This document shows, piece by piece, positions 1 through 5,477 of a stretch of 16,920 nt of DNA. The translations under genes and the position numbers were made by a program. Position 1 is the stretch's first letter. The number at the start of each line of letters is the position of its first letter. This DNA comes from a bacterium (GTDB lineage Bacteria > UBP15 > UBA6099). The stretch covers positions 1-16,920 of the forward strand of contig JAKQBV010000245.1 of NCBI GenBank assembly GCA_029573925.1, given 5' to 3'. The notes under the pieces are model-generated. The model made no database searches. It saw nothing but the letters and a program-made list of their open reading frames with translations, and was not told the DNA's origin.

Positions 1-1493
1 TTGAAATCCATGTCGCCGAGGTGGTCTTCCACGCCCTGAATGTCCGTGAGCACGTGGTGAGCGCCCGACTCCTCTATGACTAGGCCCATGGCAATGCCGG
101 CCACCGGGCTTTTCAGCGGCACTCCGGCGTCCATCAGAGACATCGAGCTGGCGCACACGCTGGCCATCGAGCTTGAACCGTTGCTTTCAAGCACTTCCGA
201 CACCACGCGTATCGCGTACGGGAACTCTTCCTCGTTGGGAATCATCCCCGCCACCGCGCGCTCGGCGAGCATGCCGTGTCCGATGTCCCTTCGGGACGGG
301 CCGCGCATCATGCGAACTTCTCCGACGCTGAACGGCGGGAAGTTGTACTGATGCATGTACTGTTTCTCGATGTCGTTGCTGATGCCGTCGATGCGCTGAG
401 CGTCGCGGGGCGAGCCGAGCGTTACCGCGCTGAGCACCTGAGTCTGGCCTCTTGTGAACATCGCCGAGCCGTGCGTGCGGGGCAAAAGCGCCACATCGCA
501 GGTTATCGGGCGAATTTCGTCCTTGCTTCGTCCGTCCGGCCTGACTCCGTCCTTGCAGATTCTCTCTCGCATAAGACGCTTCTCAAGGCCTTCCAGAACG
601 CCTTTGACCTCTTTGGCCTTCGCCGAATCTACGGCCTCGCCTTCAGTGGCGAATTCCGCCACAGCCTGCTCTACTAGCGCCGCGATATCCGCCTCGCGCT
701 CCGTCTTCATCTTTCCGTCCAGAGCGGCTCGGATTCTCGGCTCGGCGAATTCTTCCACCTTGCGGGCAAGCTCTTCGTCCGGCGCAGGCGCGACGAACTC
801 GACCTTGGCTTTTCCGATATGAGAGGCGATTTCCCTCTGCAGGGCAATGAGTTGGCTTATCGGCTCGCGCGCGAACTCCAGAGCTTCGAGGAAATCCGCC
901 TCGGAGATTTCTTTCATTTCTCCTTCGACCATCATCACCGACTGTTCGTTCCCAGCGATGACTATGTCGATGTCGCCTTCCTCCTGCTGCGCGAAAGTCG
1001 GGTTGACGATGAACTTGCCGTCCACCCGGCCAACGCGAACGGCGGCCACAGGGCCGTCGAACGGTATCTCGGATATCGAAAGCGCGGTGGACGCTCCGAC
1101 AAGCCCCAGCACGTCTATCGGGTTTTCCATGTCCGACGACAGCGCGAGGCAAACCACCTGCACTTCTTTTTTGAAACCTTTGGGGAACAGAGGCCTGATG
1201 GCCCTGTCCACGAGGCGGGCGCTGATTACCGCGTGATCCGACGCGCGCCCTTCCCTTTTGATGAATCCGCCCGGAATCTTTCCGGCGGCATACATCTTTT
1301 CCTCGAAATCAACCATCAACGGGAAGTAGTCGATGTCTCTGTCGTTCTTAGATAGAGTGGCTGTGACGAGCACGACGCTGCCCGCGTATCTGACCACGAC
1401 CGCGCCGCTTGCCTGCCTTGCCATCTTTCCCGTTGATATCTGAAGCTCATGTTCTCCGAGTTGGAGTTTGGCTTCATACTGTGTGCTTTCCAT
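1..1493 (-). CDS. pnp: Polyribonucleotide nucleotidyltransferase (PNPase), 3' end cut off by the window edge
   Basis: PNPase is the phosphorolytic 3'-5' exoribonuclease of mRNA decay and the degradosome. The reading frame stays open from an ATG at 1493 to the left edge, giving 497 residues of a family of about 700. It covers both RNase PH-like domains and the helical linker. The missing part would hold the end of the second core domain plus KH and S1. Visible family signatures are GKMARQASGAVVVRYAG near the start, KREGRASDHAVISARLVDR, IRPLFPKGFKKEVQVV, and in the second core HGSAMFTRGQTQVLSAVTLG and YNFPPFSVGE. The start is supported by a GGAAGGG Shine-Dalgarno a few bases upstream. It follows rpsO as in many bacteria, but about 300 nt and two hairpin terminators lie between them, so it probably has its own promoter. 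Confidence 0.97.
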   Translation of the reverse strand, partial: MESTQYEAKLQLGEHELQISTGKMARQASGAVVVRYAGSVVLVTATLSKNDRDIDYFPLMVDFEEKMYAAGKIPGGFIKREGRASDHAVISARLVDRAIRPLFPKGFKKEVQVVCLALSSDMENPIDVLGLVGASTALSISEIPFDGPVAAVRVGRVDGKFIVNPTFAQQEEGDIDIVIAGNEQSVMMVEGEMKEISEADFLEALEFAREPISQLIALQREIASHIGKAKVEFVAPAPDEELARKVEEFAEPRIRAALDGKMKTEREADIAALVEQAVAEFATEGEAVDSAKAKEVKGVLEGLEKRLMRERICKDGVRPDGRSKDEIRPITCDVALLPRTHGSAMFTRGQTQVLSAVTLGSPRDAQRIDGISNDIEKQYMHQYNFPPFSVGEVRMMRGPSRRDIGHGMLAERAVAGMIPNEEEFPYAIRVVSEVLESNGSSSMASVCASSMSLMDAGVPLKSPVAGIAMGLVIEESGAHHVLTDIQGVEDHLGDMDF

Positions 1494-1502
1494 TAAAAAA
1501 TT

Positions 1503-1523
1503 CCCTTCCGGAGCTCCCGCTCC
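1503..1523 (-). promoter_or_regulatory. Hairpin abutting the pnp ribosome binding site
   Basis: On the minus strand a perfect 5-bp stem GGAGC/GCTCC closes a GGGA (GNRA-type) tetraloop at 1510-1523. It is followed directly by the SD GGAAGGG (1503-1509) and the pnp ATG at 1493. The position suggests an effect on translation initiation. PNPase is autoregulated through leader structures in enterobacteria, but an equivalent function here is inference. Confidence 0.4.
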
Positions 1524-1561
1524 ATGTCACGTTTTTCTCCCCCGTCTGTCACATGTCCGGA

Positions 1562-1578
1562 CGGCGCGACCCGCGCCG
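1562..1578 (-). promoter_or_regulatory. GC-rich hairpin in the pnp leader
   Basis: This is a perfect 7-bp inverted repeat, CGGCGCG/CGCGCCG, around a 3-nt loop, about 70 nt upstream of the pnp start. No U-tract follows it, so it is not an intrinsic terminator. It may stabilise the leader or serve as an RNase processing site, as leader stems do in enterobacterial pnp. Function is not shown by the sequence. Confidence 0.4.
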
Positions 1579-1673
1579 CCCTCATCATCACAAAAAAGGT
1601 TGCTTAACCCGCGTATTTCACAAATGCGGGCTAAAATTTTCGTCGCGATGCGCGGATGCCGGCTTATATCTAG

Positions 1674-1707
1674 GCAAATTAATAAGCCACCCTAATGCTC
1701 GGGTGGC
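1674..1707 (-). terminator. Terminator-like hairpin between rpsO and pnp
   Basis: On the minus strand GCCACCC/GGGTGGC form a perfect 7-bp stem with an 8-nt loop (1686-1707), followed by the T-rich TTATTAATTTGC. The tail is imperfect, so it may be a backup terminator behind the stronger one at the end of rpsO, or a processing stem. Confidence 0.5.
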
Positions 1708-1746
1708 CGCCGTCGATTGCGCCGGACTCCATGCCATAGGCCTCTC

Positions 1747-1807
1747 AAAAAAACGAACCGCAAGGCGACGGACGGCCTCATTGGCCGCCGCTCCCGCCTA
1801 CTTGCGG
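1747..1807 (-). terminator. Intrinsic terminator of rpsO, overlapping its last codons
   Basis: On the minus strand the last coding bases of rpsO, CCGCAAG (1801-1807), are exactly complementary to CTTGCGG (1758-1764). Between them GGCGGCC/GGCCGTC (one G-U pair) form an inner stem with loop AATGA. The structure is followed by TTCG and a run of seven T (1747-1753). The rpsO stop codon is inside the stem, so a terminating ribosome would cover half of it. Confidence 0.65.
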
Positions 1808-2067
1808 AGTCCGAGTTCTTTGATGATCTTCTCGTACCGTCTGGCGTCCACCCTTGCAAGGTAATTCAGCAGCCTCCGCCTCTTGCCAACCATCTTCAGC
1901 AATCCGCGTCTCGAACTGTGATCCTTTTTGTTCTTCTTCAGGTGTTCCGTCAGAAGGGTAATCCGTTCCGACAGAAGAGCGATCTGCACTTCCGGAGAAC
2001 CCGTGTCTGATTCGTGCGACCGGAACTTTGTCATGATCTCGCTCTTCCGCTCAACGCCCAGTGTCAT
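1798..2067 (-). CDS. rpsO: 30S ribosomal protein S15
   Basis: S15 is a primary 16S rRNA binding protein that organises the central domain of the small subunit and contacts the 50S subunit. The 89-residue product matches the usual length (89 in E. coli). It shows the family signatures DTGSPEVQIALL near residue 24 and KKDHSSRRGLLKMVGKRRRL in the middle, and it ends in ELGLRK. I chose the ATG at 2067 because the SD GGGAGGTG ends 6 nt before it. The in-frame GTG at 2076 lies inside that SD and would add three residues. It has its own promoter in the end of ribF and a terminator overlapping its stop, which suggests a mainly monocistronic transcript. Confidence 0.97.
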   Translation of the reverse strand: MTLGVERKSEIMTKFRSHESDTGSPEVQIALLSERITLLTEHLKKNKKDHSSRRGLLKMVGKRRRLLNYLARVDARRYEKIIKELGLRK

Positions 2068-2100
2068 ATGTGTCACCTCCCTTCCTTATATAGTCAGCAT

Positions 2101-2129
2101 ATTGTAGATACATTAATATTTTTCCGCAA
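2101..2129 (-). promoter_or_regulatory. Candidate promoter of rpsO
   Basis: On the minus strand TTGCGG (2124-2129) and TACAAT (2101-2106) are spaced by exactly 17 nt. The -10 matches the sigma-70 consensus at 5 of 6 positions and the -35 at 3 of 6. The -35 lies within the last codons of the ribF kinase part. Transcription would start near 2094, giving a leader of about 27 nt with the strong rpsO SD. Confidence 0.55.
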
Positions 2130-2469
2130 GCTCAATGTCTTTCGCCAACTGCTCCGCAAGAGCCTTCGCGTCCCCGTATTTCCTCTGAGGCCTCAGCCTC
2201 CGCGTGAACTCCACTTTCAGTTCCTTCCCGTAAAGGTCGCCGTTGAAGCCAATCAGGTGCGCCTCGATCACCCTGTCCGGATTCTTCAGTGGTATGGTCG
2301 GACGCGAGCCGATGCTTACCGCCGCCTTCACCGTCTCGCCTCCCGTTTCGCACATCGCCGCGTATACCCCGTCCGCAGGCACTAGCTTCTTCGGGTCAAC
2401 CTTCAGGTTGGCCGTCGGAAACCCCAGCTTCTTTCCTATTCCTATTCCTTTCACGACCTCGCCTTTCAT
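2113..2469 (-). CDS. ribF: Riboflavin kinase domain of RibF, separate reading frame after an in-frame stop
   Basis: This is the C-terminal half (118 residues) of the bifunctional RibF, the riboflavin kinase that makes FMN from riboflavin and ATP. Visible family features are GKKLGFPTANL near the start, PADGVYAA, a block ending SIGSRPTI, then VIEAHLIGFNGDLYGKELKVEF and the RRLRPQRK end. It lies in the same frame as the upstream FAD-synthetase half, separated only by TAA GCG. The ATG at 2469 is preceded by GGGAAGG at a usable distance, so reinitiation is plausible. In RibF the residue after LGRP is normally Tyr, and here that codon is TAA. It is either a natural split at the domain boundary or a recent nonsense change or sequencing error. 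Confidence 0.85.
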   Translation of the reverse strand: MKGEVVKGIGIGKKLGFPTANLKVDPKKLVPADGVYAAMCETGGETVKAAVSIGSRPTIPLKNPDRVIEAHLIGFNGDLYGKELKVEFTRRLRPQRKYGDAKALAEQLAKDIELAEKY

Positions 2470-2472
2470 CGC

Positions 2473-3039
2473 TTAAGGCCTTCCCAGCATCGCTTCGGCG
2501 GCCGTCGTTTCGCCCTTCAACAGCAGTTCCCTGATGGCTGTGCTGCTGACGGATTTGTTGTCCGTCCTCACCACATCTATTTTTTCGACAGTGAACCCTT
2601 TTTCCGCCCCCATCTTTTTGAGCAGTTCCACATCCCCGCGCTTCCCGCTTCCGAAGCGGGTGTCGTAACCGGCTATAATCTGTTTCGCCCCAAGCCTGCG
2701 AACCAGCATCTCGTCGACAAACTTCTCAGCGGGCATCTGCGCCAATTCCGCGTTGAACGGCGCGAACAATATGTACGAAAGCTTGAAGTCCTTGAGTATC
2801 TCTATCTTTTCTTCCTTCGTCGTCAGAAGCTGAGGAACCTTGTCGGGAGCCAGAAGCTCGCTAGGATGAGGATCGAAAGTCACAAGCCCTGAAACCTGAA
2901 CTCCGGGATCATAGAACATTCCGACCCTGTCCAGAATCCTGCGGTGTCCCAGATGGACGCCGTCGAAAAAACCCAGCGTCAGAGTCACGTTCATCCCTTC
3001 GGGCGAGGGAACTTCTTCAAACGAATTAAAGACATGCAT
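2473..3039 (-). CDS. ribF: FMN adenylyltransferase (FAD synthetase) domain of RibF, ends at in-frame TAA
   Basis: This is the N-terminal 188 residues of RibF, the nucleotidyltransferase that adenylates FMN to FAD. It has the family motifs in order: GFFDGVHLGHRRIL with the HxGH nucleotide-binding signature at residues 29-32, TFDPHP near 55, GYDTRFGSGKRGD near 124-136, and the SSTAIR motif at 165-170. It stops directly after LGRP, where full-length RibF continues with Tyr into the kinase domain. Together with the downstream frame the total is about 306 residues, the normal RibF length, so nothing but the Tyr codon is altered. The start lies 14 nt after the truB stop, with GAGAGG as SD. Confidence 0.9.
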   Translation of the reverse strand: MHVFNSFEEVPSPEGMNVTLTLGFFDGVHLGHRRILDRVGMFYDPGVQVSGLVTFDPHPSELLAPDKVPQLLTTKEEKIEILKDFKLSYILFAPFNAELAQMPAEKFVDEMLVRRLGAKQIIAGYDTRFGSGKRGDVELLKKMGAEKGFTVEKIDVVRTDNKSVSSTAIRELLLKGETTAAEAMLGRP

Positions 3040-3053
3040 CTCGACAAGCCTCT

Positions 3054-3755
3054 CTATCTCGCAAGATAATCAATCGGCAAAAGCATACTCGCGGCGTCCG
3101 GGCCGCAGAAAACTTCCGGCGGCTGCGCCGACTTTATATCAAACGGGCCGACCACAGTTCTGACAAGAAAGGAAAGAGTCGCCGGAGCGCCCAGCGCGGC
3201 CCCGATGTCCTCTATTAGAGTCCTCACGTAAAGCCCGCCTCCTGACACCGCCTTGAATCTCACCCTCGCTCCGCCGTCCGCCTTTTCGAATCCCAGCATC
3301 TTCAGGTCGTAAACTATAGCCTTGCGGGGTTTCCTCTCCACCGTCTCGCCTTTCCTGTGAAGCTTGTACAGCCTTTCCCCGCCCACTTTCACCGCCGACG
3401 CCATAGGGGGCGTCTGTTCGATTTCGCCTGTGAAATCCGGCAAAATCCGTTCTATATCGCATTGGGCCAAATCAACTTGTTTCCTTTCAACAACAACGCC
3501 GTCGAAGTCGCCCGAATCGGTTTTCACTCCGAAAACCGCCTCGGCTATATATGTTTTTTTCATGTCCGCTGACACCTGTTGAGACAACCGGGTGGCGGAA
3601 TTGACCATGCATACGAGCACGCCGCAGGCGACCGGGTCCAGAGTTCCGCCATGCCCTATCTTTGAAGGTTTGAGTCTCCGCTTGATATAGGCGACGACAT
3701 CGTGAGAAGTCATACCGGGCGGTTTGAACACGTTAAAAAATCCGCTCTCAGTCAT
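3054..3755 (-). CDS. truB: tRNA pseudouridine(55) synthase, short form
   Basis: TruB makes pseudouridine 55 in the T-loop of tRNAs. The sequence starts with FNVFKPPGMTSHDVV and carries the catalytic motif GHGGTLDPVACGVL with the nucleophile Asp40. Further on are QTPPMASAVKVGG, LYKLHRKGETVERKPR and GLYVRTLIEDIGAALG. At 233 residues it is clearly shorter than E. coli TruB (314). It ends just after LLPIDYLAR, so the C-terminal PUA-like module seems absent while the catalytic domain is complete. The start overlaps the stop of the upstream DHH gene by 8 nt, which indicates translational coupling. Confidence 0.96.
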   Translation of the reverse strand: MTESGFFNVFKPPGMTSHDVVAYIKRRLKPSKIGHGGTLDPVACGVLVCMVNSATRLSQQVSADMKKTYIAEAVFGVKTDSGDFDGVVVERKQVDLAQCDIERILPDFTGEIEQTPPMASAVKVGGERLYKLHRKGETVERKPRKAIVYDLKMLGFEKADGGARVRFKAVSGGGLYVRTLIEDIGAALGAPATLSFLVRTVVGPFDIKSAQPPEVFCGPDAASMLLPIDYLAR

Positions 3756-4746
3756 CGCGGCCTTCTGTGTTTTTCAGAGCGCGCGCCGCAGCGCAAACCT
3801 CTGCTACGACTTTCTGTTCCACGAGTGAAAGCGGCCCTTCCATGCGAATCCCTGCGGCGAACTTATGTCCGCCTCCTCCGAATTTCGCGCAGATTGCCCC
3901 AACGTCTATCCTTCCGGACGACCTCATGCTGACGCGCGCTCTTCCGTCCTTCGATTCGCTGAATGATATGTGCGCCTCGCAACCCTTGTACGCTCCGAGC
4001 GTCTCCACTATTCCGTCCGAGTCCTCGTCTTCCGCGCCTAGCTCTTCGTATGTCTTTCTGTCCGCCACCGACCAGCTTACCGCGCCGCCCTCGGCGGTCT
4101 TCATGTTCACCAGCGAGTATCCCAGCAGCTTCAGCCTCTCGAACCGCCGACGGTTGAACACATTCACCGCTATCTCGTGCGGATTAGCGCCACGCGCCAC
4201 AAGGTCCGCGCATATCCTGAACACATCGGGCGTTGTGTTCGAGTGCAGAAACCTTCCGGTGTCATACATGATTCCGGTGTACAGGCATTGAGCCAGTTCG
4301 AGAGGCATCCCGATGTTCTCCGCCTCGATAAACTTGGCGAGTATCTCGCACGTCGACGCCGCGTTCGAGTCTATGATGTTCAGATTTCCGAAACCGCCGT
4401 TGGTAACGTGGTGGTCTATCACCACAACAAAAGGCGAGGATTTCAGCAGAGGCAGAAGCTCGTCGCCGATGCGCTTAGGCCCGCCGCAGTCCACCAGAAT
4501 CGCCACATCCGCCGGGGGCGCGCCTTCAGCCGCTTTCTTTTCTATCAGTTCCGCTCCGGGCAGAAACATGAAATTATCCGGAACGCCATCCCTTGAGTAC
4601 AGCTTTATATCCTTCGCTCCGAGCGACAACGCTATGATGCGCGTCGAAAGCAACGCCCCTATGCTGTCGCCGTCCGGATTGATGTGTCCGAACACTGAGA
4701 ACGATTTGGCCTCGGAAAGTATTTTTTTAAGCGATTTGAAATCCAT
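3748..4746 (-). CDS. nrnA: DHH/DHHA1 phosphoesterase, NrnA type (nanoRNase / pAp phosphatase)
   Basis: This DHH-family phosphoesterase is of the type that degrades 2-5 nt RNA to mononucleotides and in several species also dephosphorylates pAp. The N-terminal metal motif GHINPDGDSIGALL is at residues 20-33 and ILVDCGGPKRIG at about 83-94. The family-defining DHH is at 111-113. The C-terminal DHHA1 domain carries GGGGHKFAAG at 290-299. Length (332) is typical. NrnA in the rbfA-truB interval is a common arrangement in Firmicutes and related groups. Cyclic-dinucleotide hydrolases also belong to this superfamily. The lack of PAS or GGDEF domains and the location favour NrnA. Confidence 0.9.
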   Translation of the reverse strand: MDFKSLKKILSEAKSFSVFGHINPDGDSIGALLSTRIIALSLGAKDIKLYSRDGVPDNFMFLPGAELIEKKAAEGAPPADVAILVDCGGPKRIGDELLPLLKSSPFVVVIDHHVTNGGFGNLNIIDSNAASTCEILAKFIEAENIGMPLELAQCLYTGIMYDTGRFLHSNTTPDVFRICADLVARGANPHEIAVNVFNRRRFERLKLLGYSLVNMKTAEGGAVSWSVADRKTYEELGAEDEDSDGIVETLGAYKGCEAHISFSESKDGRARVSMRSSGRIDVGAICAKFGGGGHKFAAGIRMEGPLSLVEQKVVAEVCAAARALKNTEGRDD

Positions 4747-4770
4747 GCTTGAAGCGCCGGACGCCTTTCG

Positions 4771-5145
4771 TCAGGCTTCCTCCTCTGGAGGCATCTCAGG
4801 GTCGGATTCCCTCGCGCGCCTTATCACGTCGCACACCCTTACCCCGCGCTCTATGCTGTCGTCTCTGAAAAATCGGAGCGACGGAACTCTTTTGATTGAT
4901 ATCTCCGGCCTTATTTGCTTGTAGATGAAACCGGCGGCGCTGTTCAGCCCGGCGACAGCCGCATCCTTCTGCGATTCGTCTCCGAACGAAGACACGAACA
5001 CCTTCGCTTGGCGCAGGTCGGACGATATCTCGACATCGGTAATGGAAACAAAACCTATGCGAGGGTCTTTCAGTTCCTTCCTTATCACTTCGCTGATGGT
5101 CTGAGTCATCAGAGCGGAAAGTCTTTTCAGTCTGTTGGGAATCAT
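4771..5145 (-). CDS. rbfA: Ribosome-binding factor A
   Basis: RbfA is a KH-like 30S maturation and cold-adaptation factor acting on the 16S rRNA 5' end. The 124-residue product has the characteristic block DPRIGFVSITDVEISSDLRQ near residues 27-46 followed by AKVFVSSFG, and the conserved end region VPSLRFFRDDSIERG. A short acidic tail (DPEMPPEEEA) closes it. I chose the ATG at 5145. A TTG two codons upstream is in frame, but GGACGG is better placed for the ATG. It lies about 16 nt downstream of the DUF503 stop and 24 nt before nrnA, consistent with one operon. Confidence 0.95.
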   Translation of the reverse strand: MIPNRLKRLSALMTQTISEVIRKELKDPRIGFVSITDVEISSDLRQAKVFVSSFGDESQKDAAVAGLNSAAGFIYKQIRPEISIKRVPSLRFFRDDSIERGVRVCDVIRRARESDPEMPPEEEA

Positions 5146-5161
5146 AGCCAACCGTCCGGAT

Positions 5162-5443
5162 TCAAATAAAATCTAGGGAGGCGTCGATCACCTCGATATC
5201 TCCCCTGCTTTCGATGTATTGGAGAGCGCGCGCCATTTCCTTTTCTATAAAAAGCCTGTCCGAGCTTACGCCCGCTATCCCTATGGCGGCCCTTTGCCAT
5301 ATGTCCTGATGCCCGACCTCCGACACAGCCACGTTGAACTTGTTCCGGATGTTGTCTTTCAGGCTGCGCAGGACATGCCTTTTCTCTTTCAGAGAGTTCG
5401 CGCCCGGTATCTTTATGTCGACTTTCAGCGCGCCGACAATCAT
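5162..5443 (-). CDS. ylxP: DUF503 (YlxP-like) family protein
   Basis: This is a 93-residue protein of the DUF503/YlxP family, whose genes sit between infB and rbfA in many bacteria. The molecular role is not firmly established, though B. subtilis YlxP has been linked to ribosome assembly. The family signature NSLKEKRHVLRSLKDNIRNK is at about residues 16-35, followed by FNVAVSEVGHQDIWQRAAIGIAGV. No signal peptide or membrane segment is present. The gene is sandwiched between infB (34 nt upstream) and rbfA (16 nt downstream) and clearly belongs to the translation cluster. Confidence 0.9.
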   Translation of the reverse strand: MIVGALKVDIKIPGANSLKEKRHVLRSLKDNIRNKFNVAVSEVGHQDIWQRAAIGIAGVSSDRLFIEKEMARALQYIESRGDIEVIDASLDFI

Positions 5444-5477
5444 GCCGCATCAGCGCCTTTCAGGCCGCTTTCGCCGC

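Larger units (their letters stand above)
1494..1746. other. pnp leader / rpsO-pnp intergenic region without a gene
   Basis: There is no convincing coding frame on either strand in the roughly 300 nt between rpsO and pnp. It holds the two leader hairpins and the second terminator-like hairpin listed separately. The stretch around 1675-1680 is AT-rich on the minus strand (TAGATATAAG) and could contain the pnp -10 region, but I see no good -35 and do not call a promoter. Confidence 0.6.

Noticed and set aside
2473..2475. Stop-codon reassignment (TAA as Tyr) to explain the ribF interruption
   Set aside because: TAA ends the ribF kinase part and TGA or TAG end neighbours normally. One local change is far simpler.
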